DNA of 64,000 nt from CAVZBW01 sp963778465 (GTDB lineage Bacteria; Actinomycetota; Acidimicrobiia; Acidimicrobiales; RAAP-2), in NCBI GenBank assembly GCA_963778465.1, contig CAVZUK010000005.1, positions 1 to 64,000 of the forward strand, given 5' to 3'. The position numbers and the translations under genes are program-made. Below the pieces are notes generated by a model. The model saw only the letters and a list, made by a program, of their open reading frames with translations. It searched no databases and was not told the origin of the DNA. Below, in pieces: positions 16,381 to 27,793 of the stretch (position 1 is its first letter; each line of letters begins with the position of its first letter).

Positions 16381-17256
16381 ATGCTGAGCCGCGCTAAAGG
16401 GACGGGACTGAAGGGCCTGTCGTGGGTTTCCAGGAACCACCTCTCCGGAAAGCCGATGGGAGTTCGTCTCAATGCGCATCTGGAGCCACGAATTTGGCGG
16501 CTCGGTGTTTGTACCTCTCGGTTTCCCAACGGCTCTCGTTTCGTGTGCGACCTCCGCACGGGGTACGACCGCTCGGTCTATCTCGGCGCAGAGGAGGTGG
16601 TCGAGCAGCGTCTCCTGTCATACCTCTTACGTCCGGGCGATGTATTTGTCGACTGCGGAGCAAACATAGGCCTGCACACGATTCTGGCCGCAAGTCTCGT
16701 TGGGTCTGGTGGCCACGTATTCGCGTTCGAACCAGTGGCACCAACCTTTGCACGGCTGAAGCAAAACGTTGTGATCAACGGCCTTGGAGACCGTGTCAGC
16801 CTTGTCGAGGCCGCCCTTTGCTCTCAACGGGATCTCACGGTTGTCCTCACGGGGACCGACCACAACGTCATGCGGATCACGTCCCCATCTTCGGACGAAG
16901 GCGATGCCGCAAGGCAGCAAGCGTCTGCGAACACGGAGACCATCGATGCCTGTCTTGAAGATTATGGAAGGGTCTCGGGAATGAAGATCGACGTTGAGGG
17001 TCACGAGTTGCAGGTCCTCGAGGGAGCGCCGAAGACGATCAGCCAGAGCAGACCATGGCTATTGATCGAGTTCAATCCTTCCCTAGCCGGGACTGACCGA
17101 CTTGGCGATTGGGAAGTCCATGAGCTTCTGATCGAGCACAACTACCGTGCCTTTTTGCCGCAGTCCTGGCTGACGGGAGCCTCAACTGAGTCGTTACCGG
17201 CGTCTTGGAGCAATCGTGAGCGGTACTGCAACCTCCTGTACTTTCCAAACCGCTGA
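16381..17256 (+). CDS. FkbM family methyltransferase
   Basis: 291 residues. FkbM hallmarks: VEQRLLSYLLRPGDVFVDCG, ANIGLHTILAA, VFAFEPVAPTFARLKQNV, and the late motif GMKIDVEGHELQVLEGAPKT followed by PWLLIEF. FkbM enzymes O-methylate sugars or small molecules with SAM. At the left border of the polysaccharide locus it most likely methylates a sugar residue. No signal peptide. The downstream 380 bases are non-coding. Confidence 0.88.
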   Translation: MLSRAKGTGLKGLSWVSRNHLSGKPMGVRLNAHLEPRIWRLGVCTSRFPNGSRFVCDLRTGYDRSVYLGAEEVVEQRLLSYLLRPGDVFVDCGANIGLHTILAASLVGSGGHVFAFEPVAPTFARLKQNVVINGLGDRVSLVEAALCSQRDLTVVLTGTDHNVMRITSPSSDEGDAARQQASANTETIDACLEDYGRVSGMKIDVEGHELQVLEGAPKTISQSRPWLLIEFNPSLAGTDRLGDWEVHELLIEHNYRAFLPQSWLTGASTESLPASWSNRERYCNLLYFPNR

Positions 17257-17640
17257 GCAGGCACTGAGTCCAGGCCGCTTCGAGGTGGTCAGAGGGAGAC
17301 GTTCTGCCGCTGTCTCCCGCTTGGGTTTGATCAGCCGCAAGCCAAAGGCTTCTCTGTATGGTGATAGCCGGATCGTTCGGAGCCTGGCGCCCCGCCCTTC
17401 AAAATTTCGTAGGAGGCTAGTGCGCCTTCCCGTTTCCTTGCGGATTCGCGTGGGTCGAATTCTTGATACGTTGGGACCAATTGCGCTCTCGACAGGTCGG
17501 CATTTGGTCGCTACCAGCACCCCCACTGACCGAAGATGGCGCCGAATCCATACATATGCTTACAGCAATCTCGCACTGGGCCGATCCAAGAGAGGAGGTC
17601 TCAGTAGAAGGGATGGAAGGCCGGGACTAATCGTGCAGAG
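17257..17640. other. Gap without recognisable gene
   Basis: The only ORF here (17216-17683, plus) is rich in Arg/Ser with no motif and overlaps the FkbM end in another frame. I see no RNA gene, repeat or hairpin. It may be remnant coding sequence from the neighbouring broken glycosyltransferase. Confidence 0.4.
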
Positions 17641-18506
17641 TTGCTTTGCGAATGCATCAGACCTCTTATGGAGCTGGACGTGAGATGTCTAACGGTACTC
17701 GTAGTGACAAACATGCCGATGAAGACGCTCAAACTCCTCCGCGAGCGGTTCGGATCCGACGCAACCGTCGAGGCCTTCATAAGCGACCGCTTGAGCCTGC
17801 GCCGTTGTCGTGCCGGACATAAGACAAAGGTCCGGATTCTCGTAATGAGATGGAGACCAACCCTGCTTTGTCGGGACGGCTTCTATCTCACCTGGGCTCA
17901 CAAGAAGCGATTCCGGTCGGCGATGGCGAGTGGGCATTTCTCTCATCTTCTCTACTTGGAAGACGACTTACGGTTCAGCGCGACTTCGCTCCGCTATTGG
18001 CTAGAGCACCGGAAGAGTTTGGCTCGGATGGGGATGCTGCCCGGTTTCGTTCGGTATGAGCACTTCAGAGGGAAGGACTTTGTTGTAGACCAGACCATTC
18101 GGCAAGCGGCCAGTGCCTGCGCGAAGGGAGTCACGACAGGAAGCGATCGCCCGCAAGGCAACGAGCGACTTAGGTACGTGCAGCTGTCTAATCCTTACCA
18201 GGGAATGTATCTTCTTGATCGGCAGCTGGCACGAGAGCATTTTTTCTCATCACCGAGCGCGCTGCCGGTGGCGAAGTGCCGCTGTTGAGTGGCCTGATCT
18301 CGTCCGAGAGCGAGCAGCCATGGGTCCCATCTTCGATATGGTTCCGGAGGAAATTGATGGCACGGAACGTCGTCCCGGTGATTGAGATTGCACCGCTCGA
18401 GTACAGGCTAGATCGAACATGTTTGATCGAGCACATGACCGGGAACTACGTGCGATCCCCCGAAAGTCCGTTTGCGAAAATCGACCTGGATGACATGTTC
18501 GAGTGA
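17641..18506 (+). pseudogene. Glycosyltransferase-like gene, frameshifted twice
   Basis: The first ~205 codons read GHFSHLLYLEDDLRFSATSL, MGMLPGFVRYEHF and LSNPYQGMYLLDRQLAREHF, a pattern I associate with a family of sugar transferases that carry an EDD metal site. Then the frame must shift near 18250 to read VRERAAMGPIFDMVPEEIDG, and again near 18350 to read ARNVVPVIEIAPLEY...FAKIDLDDMFE, which completes the family-like C-terminus. So two indels interrupt an otherwise complete gene. Name and substrate cannot be assigned. Confidence 0.55.
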
Positions 18507-18567
18507 ATCCTCGCACCGCTAGAGCGCCGCGACCGGCACAGAGACCTTTGAAAGCCGAAACGCTGTA

Positions 18568-19481
18568 ATGAAGGTCCTCTGTTCGGCTGGATGGCCAGGA
18601 GTTCTCGAGTTCCGGGCGCTTCCGGTCCCCGGGATGACCGTCCACTGCGCCCGCCGATCGAATGATTTCAATGCAACGAATTGGGCAAAGCTTCGGATCC
18701 TGATGCGGGATTGGCTCGCGTCATGCGCATGAGTCGTGCGCACGATGTGACGGTGATCTGTACTGGAGGATCGTTCGGATTCCTTGTCGCCCTCGGCTGG
18801 GGCATCCTCCAGCGTGGAAGACAGTTGGTGCTCCTGGATCCGCTTCTCCCAGTCTCGCGAAAGCTGGACTTGTTGTGGCGCGTTGCTCTTCGCAGTGTTT
18901 CAATGTTCATCTTCGTCCGCCGCGGCGACCTCGATGTTTATCATCGCCTCTTCAGTATCCCAGAAGACAAGTGCCGATTTGTGCGTTGTCCTGCTCCCGA
19001 CTTAAGTGAGGCAGGCGACGGTTCGTACATCTACTCGGCGGGCTGGGCTCACCGAGACTGGGAGCTTCTTTTCGATGCAGTCCGGCCACTCCCGTACCCG
19101 ACCATAGTTGCCGCCGAAATCCCCACTAACGTCCAGGTACCTGAAAATGTGACAATACTGGCACCTCAAAGTCCCGAGTCAGGGCGGGAGCTCATGGCGG
19201 ACTCGGCAGTTGTGGCCACGATATTTCAGGCGACCGATCAGTCCTGCGGGCCGCTAATTGCACTGGATGCAATGGCGATGGGGATTCCTGTCGTTGCAAA
19301 TGATACTAAGGCGACACGTGATTACATAGTGGACGGAGTAAACGGGCTGGTCTCGCCGGCAAGGGATTCGTCGCGATTGAGCAGAAATATCGTGGCACTC
19401 ATGGAGGACCGTGAACTCCGTGGAAGATTGGGCACAGCAGCGAGGGCCATTGCCAGACGAGATCTGACGCAGAGAAATTGA
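18568..19481 (+). pseudogene. Family 4-like glycosyltransferase, frameshifted near the N-terminus
   Basis: An N-terminal piece begins at ATG 18568 (MKVLCSAGWPGVLEFRALPV) and stops at 18732; the rest continues in another frame from about 18700 (SRAHDVTVICTGGSFGFLVA) to 19481. The C-terminal part has the GT4 nucleotide-binding end: IYSAGWAHRDWELLFDA, then CGPLIALDAMAMGIPVVAND, a version of the EAMAxGxPVV motif, and RDYIVDGVNGLVSPARD. One indel joins the two. Likely part of the surface polysaccharide assembly line. Confidence 0.65.
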
Positions 19482-19575
19482 CGAGGAGGCGTTGGGCGCG
19501 TTTCTGGCAAAGGACGTGACCGGCAGCAGGCATTGGTATTAGGGCAGAGAGGAACTGGATCATCCAGCAGATCGA

Positions 19576-21728
19576 CTACTTCGTATCGCGGGAAAGTCTC
19601 TGTTTCAAGGTGGCCTTGGAAAGGCTCGCCATTTGACGCGCAGTGAGCCTGCCAAGGATGGCGAAAGCCAGGGTTCGGGAGAGAGGAGCACCATTCCGTG
19701 CTTGCACACCCAGGAGATGGCGATAGAGGGGTCCCGCTGGCCGGTCGTCTATATGGCGCGGCCCAAATCGAAGGGCGAGCGTAACGGCCAATAGGGTCAA
19801 GGCGCTCTGCGCATCTTCGTGCGATTGCGACGCAGTTCGGACGCGATAGAAGACGTGGGGAGCATCCAAGTACAGGATCGGTCGGATGGCTGCGCTGACC
19901 GCGTTGAGCACCCAGTCGTCTGCGCGATCACACCATGGTGCGCATCCGCCAGCGAGGGCAAACGCATCTCGGCGGAAGCATACAGAAGTCGTCGCAAGAA
20001 TTGGATGGAACTGGAAGTCTGCAAAAGTCAAATGACGAGGCTCACAATCGTCGAGCTGCCCTACGTGTTGAAGCAACGTGGAGAGCCGATCGTCGGGAAC
20101 CCAGAAGTTGACCAATCCCGCCCGCTGGTGGTTCTCGAGCGTGCTCCGATCAGCCTCTAGAGCAAAACCGGCTGCTGAGGTCGCAATAGCCAAAGCTTCC
20201 TTGTGTAGTTGCGCTGCCTTGAGGACTGCTTCGACATGGGATGGGTGCCAGAGATCGTCATTGTCGCAGAATGCGAGCCACGCTCCTCGGGCTAGTGACG
20301 CCCCGTCGTTCCGCGCGATCGCCACGCCGGAGGGGGTCTCATGGCGGATCAGTGTTGGAGAGGAGCCATCTGGAAAGCGGAAGTCCCGCACGATTTCAGC
20401 GCTGGCATCGGTCGATCCATCGTCGACGACGATGACCTCGTCGGGCTGAATCGTTTGAGCCGCGAAGGAAGAAAGAGTCTTTTGGATAAATGGTGCCGCA
20501 TTGTGCATTGGTACGACCACGGAAAGTTGACTCACGTTCAATTCCGTCTCCGGTGGTTCGTCGCCGTAGGCGAAGGTTGTCGGATTGTCTCCGAGGTCTT
20601 CTATTGTGTCAGAGCGGCGAACAGGGCTTGTTCGAAGCGCGGGCATCAAGCGATCCCAGGTGTACGCCTCAACGGAGGGGCCCGCTGCTGAGCTCCAAGA
20701 AGCTCTGGTGCTTGGATCCATGGCTATGGACAACTTCGCCGAGAGCTCGTGTTCATCGAGGGGGTCGGACAAGAGGAGACCATTCACTCCGGGCTGGATA
20801 GCGTCGGCAGCGCCGGGGACATCGCTCGTCAGTACCCCGAGACCGCTGGCGAGAGCCTCGACGACTGCCAGCGAGAAGGCTTCATACTGCGTAGGCATGA
20901 CAAAGAGATCTGCTGCAGAATGCAGGAGACCCACATCTTGGACGGGCCCAACATAGCGGACACGCCCTTGGAGCTCGAGCGGCAAGCCGTGGGCGAGAGA
21001 TTCCGGGGAGACGCGGCCCGCTAGGAGAAGGTGTAGAGCAGAAGGATGAAATTGTCGCATGGCCCGGAGTAGGGTCGGCAGGCCCTTTCGTTGCCATTCA
21101 TTGGCGACCATTATTGCGACAACGTCGGTCTCCTGGTACCCGAGCTTCCTTCTTATCGCGGCTCGGGAGGAGATCCGTCGTTCGGGGTTGAACTCTGCGG
21201 GATCAAAGCCATTGTTCACGATGGTCGTAGGGACGCTGCCGAGGGGAAAGTACCGGACGAGATCGGCCTCAACTTCCGCGGGAACAGGGAACAAGACGGT
21301 TGCAGCGCCAGGAGTTGTAGTACGTTCGCTCAAGCCAGAGCGTCCTCCGTGCCTGGGGAGGAGATAGCGGATGCTGCCATCAATCCGGCGTCCACGGATT
21401 TCCAATGCACCGGCCTGAGCTAACCAAGCTCGATGAACGCTATTGACCACCCAGACGTCGCCCGGCGGACACTGAACGCCATAGGAGACAACAAGATCAG
21501 ACTCGAGTTGCGAAAGAGAACGGATTGCGGCATGACGGAACTGCGCAGCATGCGAGCCGGAGCGACTCGGCTCTGTTCGTATTCTCGGACGCCCTGAGGC
21601 AGATCATTGGCCTCCGCACAGACCACTGCCACATCATGGTGCTGCACCAAGAACCGGGCCGCTTGCCAGATGATTCGCTCGACGCCGCCCGTCCTGGAGC
21701 AATGCGGATAGACGAGAGTGATACGCAT
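19576..21728 (-). pseudogene. Fused GT4-GT2 glycosyltransferase, one frameshift near the N-terminus
   Basis: The protein would start at ATG 21728 (MRITLVYPHCSRTGGVERII) and shift frame near 21545 into the long open frame that runs to 19576. The GT4 part has IVNNGFDPAEFNP, VANEWQRKGLPTLLRAM and VMPTQYEAFSLAVVEALASG. A second, complete GT2 domain follows: LSVVVPMHNAAPFIQKTLSS, VIVVDDGSTDASAEIV, GVAIARNDGA and FCDNDDLWHP. Such two-domain transferases can add two successive sugars. Total ~715 residues. A single base change would restore it. Confidence 0.75.
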
Positions 21729-21972
21729 CTATTCAGCTCGCGATCACGGCGTCGGGTGTTCTTCGGAGAAGATCGGCGTCCGGCTGTGGGGTTGCCGGGG
21801 CAGGAATGGGAAAGGTACGCCGCCAGCCTGGCATCGGAATGGTGCGAGAGCCCGCTGTCGCGCCTTCGACGGAGCTTTCGAGGAGGAGCGGAGGCATGGT
21901 GGATGAACAGTGCATAGGTAGAGAGTGTCACCGGAAGATACCCGGTGGATGAGACCTGAGTAGGAACGTCCC

Positions 21973-23109
21973 TTGCGGATCGCGCTGATGCCTAGTCGGT
22001 ACGCCCCGTTCGTGGGCGGGGTGGAGATCCTGACTCAAAACCTGGCTGAAGCTTTGACGCTCGATCGGCATGAGGTCGAGATTTGGACAGCTGGCGTTGG
22101 TGGGAGACCTGTCGAGGTGGCGAGTATCGATGGCCTGGCAGTTCGCAGGTTCGACTTTGCCCTTCCGGCTGCGAATGTGCGGTCGTTGCGTGAATGTTCG
22201 TGGCGCTCACCTCAAACCATGCGAGCCCTGATCAATGCGAGGAGGACGTTCCGCCCAGACGTCGTGCACGTGCAGTGTTTCGGCCCAAACGGTGCCTACG
22301 CGCTTGCGCTCTGCCTCCTCACGTCGGCACCGTTGGTAGTGAGTCTTCAAGGTGAGACGGTGATGGACGACTACGACGTCTTTGCCCGGTCAACGACATT
22401 GCGCATGTCACTTAGGGCATCTCTCAGGTACGCACAGGCAGTGACCGCGTGTTCGAGATATGCCTTAGATGATGCGTTAGAACGCTTTGGGTCTCGACGA
22501 TCCGTTGGGGAGGTCGTGTTCAACGGCGTTGCACTCGATCGCGAAGACACAAGGAGCAATCGGAAAGGGCGCAACGTCCTGGTACTCGGGCGGTTGGTGG
22601 AGAAGAAGGGGTTTGATCTCGCAATCGAGGCGTTTGCGCGAGTAGCGGAGCGTCACAAGGACGCAACTCTGGTCATCGGCGGAGAAGGTCCGATGAGAAC
22701 CGCCCTTGAGCGTCACGCAACGCAATCGGGGGTGCGGGGGCGCACGAGATTTCTTGGCAGCCTCGATGGAGGCGGTGTGTCCCGGGCGATGGCGGACGCT
22801 GATGTCTTCGTGGTGCCAAGCCGTATTGAACCCTTCGGGATCGTAATACTGGAGGCTTGGCGGGCTTCACTGCCCGTGATCGTGACGAACCGCGGTGGCC
22901 CCCGGGAGTTCGTTCGTGATGGGGAGGACGGCGTTCTGGTAGACCCGACTGACGTGAAGGCCCTGGCCGAAGCGCTTGATAGGATGTTGTCGAGTCAGGC
23001 TCTGCGAAATCGAGTTGGTGCTGCTGGACGCGGCCGATTATCCGAATTTGCTTGGCCGAAGATCGCTAAGGAATATCAATCGATTTACGCAAGAGCACTC
23101 AGGGGTTGA
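21973..23109 (+). CDS. Family 4 glycosyltransferase
   Basis: 378 residues from a TTG at 21973 (then RIALMPSRYAPFVGGVEILT, the acceptor-side GG(V/A)E motif). The donor-binding half shows VLVLGRLVEKKGFDLAIEAF, GEGPMRTALERHA, FVVPSRIEPFGIVILEAWRA and PVIVTNRGGPREFVRDGEDG, the E-x7-E pattern of GT-B retaining transferases. Complete in length and one of the few unbroken transferases in the left half of the locus. Donor and acceptor sugars unknown. Confidence 0.88.
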   Translation: MRIALMPSRYAPFVGGVEILTQNLAEALTLDRHEVEIWTAGVGGRPVEVASIDGLAVRRFDFALPAANVRSLRECSWRSPQTMRALINARRTFRPDVVHVQCFGPNGAYALALCLLTSAPLVVSLQGETVMDDYDVFARSTTLRMSLRASLRYAQAVTACSRYALDDALERFGSRRSVGEVVFNGVALDREDTRSNRKGRNVLVLGRLVEKKGFDLAIEAFARVAERHKDATLVIGGEGPMRTALERHATQSGVRGRTRFLGSLDGGGVSRAMADADVFVVPSRIEPFGIVILEAWRASLPVIVTNRGGPREFVRDGEDGVLVDPTDVKALAEALDRMLSSQALRNRVGAAGRGRLSEFAWPKIAKEYQSIYARALRG

Positions 23110-23164
23110 CCTGGGTAGGTCCATGAACCCTGGTCCTGCAAGAGGGGCTGGGCGTGAGAACCGA

Positions 23165-24970
23165 TCAGTGATTATCGAGGACGGGAAGGGCTTCCAGATG
23201 CGCCACGCGTCGAAAGGGCCCGCGTGGAATGACTTCGTTTGGCGGGCCAACGTCGGCTAGATGGCCATCCTCTAGTACTAAGACAATGTCGGATTCATGG
23301 ACGGTTGCCAGCCGGTGGGAGATAGTTAGGACCGTTATGCTGCCGCGGAGCTCAGCTAGGGTTTGCCTGAGAAGGCTTTCGGATCGCTGATCGAGCGCGC
23401 TCGTCGGCTCATCCAGCAGGATGATGCGCGGGCTGCCGACGAGGGCGCGTGCGATGGCCAGGCGCTGTCGTTGTCCTCCAGAGATGGCGTTGCCACCCTC
23501 TCCGACCGGCGTATCGTATCCATGGAGCATCGTGAGTATCTCGTCGTGGAGATGTGCAGCTTTGGCGGCTTCCTCGATCCGTTGGTCCGTAAAGTCGCGA
23601 AAGAAGGAAATGTTGTATCGGATGGATCCGCTGAGGAGAACCGGCTCTTGCGGAACGAAGGCGAGTGGACTCTGCCCATCCATTCTCTGGATCGACGCCG
23701 GCGGAAGCTCACCGATTGAGGCGCGACCTCGGGTGGGCTCGCGCAGTCCCAGCAGGAGCTGACTCAGAGTGGTCTTGCCACTACCTGACCGGCCAACGAT
23801 GGCTACCGCAGCACCCTCCGGTATTGAGAATGTTAGACCGGATAGCACTTCCTTTTCTCTATTGTATGAAAATGAGAGATCATCCACCTTCACTGCGTAG
23901 GTTGAGGGGAGCCGTTGGTCGTCTCTTCGTTGCCGCTTGGCGACGAAGCGGTCATAGTCCACCCGGACAGCATCGATAAAACCCTCAAAAGATCGCAATT
24001 GCTGCAGAGTGGATTGAATAGCCGATCCGTAAGTTAGAGACCGGAGCATCAAGAGGAAGACCGCTGCGATCCCTGCGAGTCCGCCACCATGATGGCCGGT
24101 AATGACGGCCGTCGCAATAATAAGAAATGCAAGCGCCAGAGTCTGGTAGAACACTGGACTGAGCTGGGCCAGGCGCCGATTAGACCGAAAGATGGCGGCG
24201 GAGCTGAGATTCTCCTTCTCCAAATTGGAAAGTGCCGCTTGCTCGACGCCGAATATCCGGAACTCCCGAGTCATCCTGGTGTATTCGGTAACGAGGGTGC
24301 CAATCGTGTCGGAAGCCTTGGACAGCTCGCGAGACGAGCGTTTCGACCGGGAGTTGAGAGGTCTGAGAACGAGGGACAGAGCGACTCCCAAGACAAGGAC
24401 CAGGACTGCGGTCTCGGGGCTTACGACGAACGCAGCTAACAGGAGTGCCAGAGCGGTGAGTATCGCTTGAAGGCATCCAGCAAGGGTGGTCATGATGCTG
24501 GCAATATTTGCGACATTGAATGTCGCCAATTGCTGGATGTGTCCGAGACGTTCTTCAGACTGGACGGACCAATCGGTAGCGAAGTAGGCCTCGATCAGTG
24601 TGCGGCGAGCAGCTGCGAGCGCCGCGGCTGAAAGGGTAGCATTTAACAACCCAGCGACGAGGCTACCTACGAAATAGAGAGCCAGCAGTACGAAAGCGAT
24701 GAGCACAACCTGGCCGAGCGAGAACGTGAGACCATGGAAGCTGAAGGAATGCCGCTGTACTGCAGTATTGACTACGACCTGGCTGATGAGCACCAGGAGT
24801 GTCGCCTGCGCAAGGCCGGAAATGAAGGCCGCGAAGGCAATGATGGCTAGCCGTGGTGCGTAGTTGCGAATGCCCAACGTGCGCAGGGAAGCCGCGAGAC
24901 CCCGGAGCGAGAGGGAATCGCCGTCCTTCATGCGTTCACGATGACGTCCATGGATGTTTTTCCTCGTCAT
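23165..24970 (-). CDS. ABC exporter, fused permease-ATPase
   Basis: 601 residues: six predicted membrane helices in residues ~35-310 (for example LAIIAFAAFISGLAQATLLV; VVLIAFVLLALYFVGSLVAG), then an ATPase domain with Walker A VGRSGSGKTTLS, Q-loop FVPQEPVLLSGSIRYN, signature AISGGQRQRLAIARAL, Walker B IILLDEPTSALD and the H-loop ISHRL. It is of the MsbA/type IV exporter class; no N-terminal peptidase domain is present. In this setting it probably flips a lipid-linked sugar or exports a precursor. It is also the only complete exporter in the window and so a conceivable exit route for the RiPP, though far away. Confidence 0.88.
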   Translation of the reverse strand: MTRKNIHGRHRERMKDGDSLSLRGLAASLRTLGIRNYAPRLAIIAFAAFISGLAQATLLVLISQVVVNTAVQRHSFSFHGLTFSLGQVVLIAFVLLALYFVGSLVAGLLNATLSAAALAAARRTLIEAYFATDWSVQSEERLGHIQQLATFNVANIASIMTTLAGCLQAILTALALLLAAFVVSPETAVLVLVLGVALSLVLRPLNSRSKRSSRELSKASDTIGTLVTEYTRMTREFRIFGVEQAALSNLEKENLSSAAIFRSNRRLAQLSPVFYQTLALAFLIIATAVITGHHGGGLAGIAAVFLLMLRSLTYGSAIQSTLQQLRSFEGFIDAVRVDYDRFVAKRQRRDDQRLPSTYAVKVDDLSFSYNREKEVLSGLTFSIPEGAAVAIVGRSGSGKTTLSQLLLGLREPTRGRASIGELPPASIQRMDGQSPLAFVPQEPVLLSGSIRYNISFFRDFTDQRIEEAAKAAHLHDEILTMLHGYDTPVGEGGNAISGGQRQRLAIARALVGSPRIILLDEPTSALDQRSESLLRQTLAELRGSITVLTISHRLATVHESDIVLVLEDGHLADVGPPNEVIPRGPFRRVAHLEALPVLDNH

Positions 24971-25160
24971 GGGCAGCTGAGGATGACGGGCGCGACAAGA
25001 GTTGTTGGATCGGTGATGGGACTAACCAGGCTGTGAGCGGTGGGAGCTCTCCTGGAGGCGATTTGGGGGCGAGAGCGTCTAGCGCGTTCCGCAGATGTAG
25101 CACAGTCTGGCGCGGTGCGTAGTTGCACGAAGGCCTGGTGAGTGGCTCGAGGTCGAGGAG

Positions 25161-26438
25161 TCATGGTTCTGGTGGGACGCTCGAGGGATAGACGTGAGCG
25201 CGCGTTGCGACGCTCTGAGACATGTGCGTGGAACCTCCGGGTCTTGTTCGCGCTCGATCGAGCTCGGCCAAGGCGATGCCGAGAAATATCCAAGGCAACG
25301 AGCCCGTCGCGGTTACCCAGAATATGTCGAATTGGCCCTCGACAATGTGGGCGATCATCACCGATAGGGCGAGTGATCCTCCCAGCGCCGGCGGTGCTCT
25401 CCACAAGAACCGCAAAGACCCGCCAAGAAGCACGATTAGTCCGAGCAATCCGATGATGCCGCCAGTCGCAAGAAGGGCGATTTCCGCGTTGGGAGGTTGG
25501 AATGCGGTGGGATACTGTCCGGTGTACCAATAGCGCTCGCCGACGCCAAAGATCGGGGATGCGTGCCAAATAGCAAGCGTTTGCGTGTATGAGGCTTCGC
25601 GAGTGGTGATGCTGTTGATCGTCGTTCCGGAGTTAACCTCGTGGATGACGGAGACGTAGGCGATGGCTGCCAAAGCACTTACGATAAAGAGGACGGGAAT
25701 CGAACGTTGACGGGGGAGACCAGGCTGCTTGGCCTTGCGCTTACGGTCGCGCAGAAAGGGAATGACGACAGCGACTACGAGGCCGAAGACAGCTTGGCGT
25801 GAGCCACTAGCCAATACGCCAGCGATGCAAACGTATTTGGCAAGGGCTCTCGAGCGTTGGGCGTGGCGCCAGGCGGGAGCGAACTGACATATAAGAACTG
25901 AAACGACAACGAGGTTGCCGAGTGCATTCTTTTGCAGGCCGCCGGGGAGTGAAGTCACAGGATGTAGCCCGTGGGCAATCCAGAGGAAACTCAGCCAGGC
26001 TGAGACGGCGGAGGCAATAAGGACGTAGGACTGGAGAGCCGGTGTCGTACGATGTCTCGCCGCGAGGGCGTAGCCGACAGCAGCAGCTCCCCCAACCATG
26101 ACGAGCTGATGAAACCACTCGACAACGTCGTAACGGTTCGGATTGTGCACCACCGATAGGAGCGTGGTCGCCTGATAGACCGCGACTAGAGGTAGCCAGC
26201 GTTGGAACGATGAGGCGTTGCGCCAACGGACCAGCGGTATCGCACAAAGCGTGGAGAGCAAGAGGAAGGCATCCGCCAAGCTAACGCTGTTGCCACTTCC
26301 TGCTCCCCCCACGTGAAGTACGAGGAAGGAGGCCGGAATCGCGGCGCCGACCACCACAAATTGGGATCGGACCATGATGGCGAGCACGAAAACAACCGCA
26401 CCAACGAGCAGAATCAGCAGATCTGGACTGATCGGCAT
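25161..26438 (-). CDS. O-antigen ligase/polymerase-like membrane protein
   Basis: 425 residues from ATG 26438 (MPISPDLLILLVGAVVFVLA). About a dozen hydrophobic segments; the large loop with the family core contains SYTQTLAIWHASPIFGVGER and NAEIALLATGGIIGLLGLIV, matching the PIxGxGxG...HNxxLxxxxxxGxxG pattern of Wzy/WaaL (Wzy_C) proteins. It most likely polymerises the repeat units or ligates the chain. Its neighbours (ABC exporter, transferases, Wzc-like protein) support this. Confidence 0.8.
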   Translation of the reverse strand: MPISPDLLILLVGAVVFVLAIMVRSQFVVVGAAIPASFLVLHVGGAGSGNSVSLADAFLLLSTLCAIPLVRWRNASSFQRWLPLVAVYQATTLLSVVHNPNRYDVVEWFHQLVMVGGAAAVGYALAARHRTTPALQSYVLIASAVSAWLSFLWIAHGLHPVTSLPGGLQKNALGNLVVVSVLICQFAPAWRHAQRSRALAKYVCIAGVLASGSRQAVFGLVVAVVIPFLRDRKRKAKQPGLPRQRSIPVLFIVSALAAIAYVSVIHEVNSGTTINSITTREASYTQTLAIWHASPIFGVGERYWYTGQYPTAFQPPNAEIALLATGGIIGLLGLIVLLGGSLRFLWRAPPALGGSLALSVMIAHIVEGQFDIFWVTATGSLPWIFLGIALAELDRARTRPGGSTHMSQSVATRAHVYPSSVPPEP

Positions 26439-26577
26439 GTGGGAACTCTCTAGGCGGGGGTACGAACGTCGCTCTGTGAGGAGCGTAGGAGCTGGCGGGC
26501 ATCGCGGTCGAGTATCAATTGGGTTCTGGGGGCACACGAGGTTGACCAGGCTGCATCTGCCTGGCCTGCTCCGATGA

Positions 26578-27574
26578 CTACATTGGCTTCTGTCCCTCAA
26601 GAAGATCTCGGTAGACGCACTCATATTGCCGAGCTACGGTCGACCAAGTCAGCTTCACCGATAGAGCGACGCCGGCCTGAGCGAACATCTGCCGGCGTCG
26701 ATGGTCTCGGAGCATGGAGACGAGAGCTTGACCCAGCTCCCGGGTAGGGCATATCACGCCGAGTTTGCCGTCTTGGAGGATCTCTCTGGCACCAGGATTG
26801 GGTGTCGCCACGACAGCGGTCCCAGAGGCCAAAGCCTCGAGGTAAGGCATCCCGATCCCTCGTAGCTGCTCGGGAGGCAAACACCCAGGCACGCCGGTAG
26901 CGCTCCGCCAAGACGCGATCGCTGAGTGTCCCGAGGAGCTCGACGTTGGGTGCAGGAGGCGCATCCGAGCAGACGATCCACAAGCGCGCTTGGAATCGCC
27001 GGAAGTACGTGATCAGCGAAGGCGGCCATTAGGAGCGCCCCTCGCTTTCGCTGATGATACGTGCCGACGAACAAGATTGCCGGCCGCGTGTCCTTGGTGC
27101 CCGGGTGGAAGACGTCTGGGTCGACGCCGCAAGGAATAGTCTCTGTTACCCACGGTATGAACCGACGACTAGTGCGAGAAATTGCCACAGAGCGATCCGC
27201 TCGGTCAATCCGAGCAGAAACATCCGCAATCGCTCCCTCTCGCTCCTAATGTGCCATGCTTCAGAGAAGCACGAGCCGTAGAGGGTTCTAATGTGTGGGG
27301 GAGTCGATCCACGCCGGCGAAAATGGTCGTCGCCGTGAGCATGGTATAGCTCAAATCCAGAGAGCCGGAGTCGGCCCAATGCGATACCCCACTTGAATGT
27401 CGGAAGAGAGCCCGTGATTGGTACTTGGACGTGGTCATATAGTGCACCCACAGTCTTCGAGCATGGGCTATACATAGTGACGCGATGCCCTCTTGATATC
27501 ATGGCATTGGCGAGACGATGTGCGGCGTATCCGGCTCCTATCTTGCTTCCATTTGGAAGGTATAGCGAGCTCAT
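26578..27574 (-). pseudogene. Family 4 glycosyltransferase, several frameshifts
   Basis: Successive frames spell one GT4: start at ATG 27574 (MSSLYLPNGSKIGAGYAAHR), then near 27190 shift to ETIPCGVDPDVFHPG and AILFVGTYHQRKRGALLMAA, near 26990 shift to LWIVCSDAPPAPNVELLGTL, and near 26880 shift to GIGMPYLEALASGTAVVATP, GAREILQDGKLGVICP, ending at 26578. The complete motif order shows a single gene with at least three indels. It is not functional as written. Confidence 0.7.
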
Positions 27575-27793
27575 CGCGATTGATAGGGCCCCCTCCTTGC
27601 CACCGGACACGAGTTGCCCTCCGAGCGCGGCGGAGCCGTTCAAGGTAAGTTCGTTCCGCGATGAGGACTACGCATTTGGAGTACACTATCCCATCAATTT
27701 GTTACGGCTTCGTAGGTCTGTTGAGGGCTAGCGTCCCATAGAGGGCGATCTGCGAAGGAGACGTGGCGTCGTCTGAAGAAGGTCCTAGACCAG

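Noticed and set aside
17216..17683. ORF after the FkbM gene
   Set aside because: Arg/Ser-rich, overlaps FkbM, no recognised motif or plausible ribosome-binding site.
23165..24970. Treating the ABC exporter as the dedicated lasso exporter
   Set aside because: It is 17 kb from the cluster, within the polysaccharide genes, and has no peptidase domain; the link is possible but unsupported.
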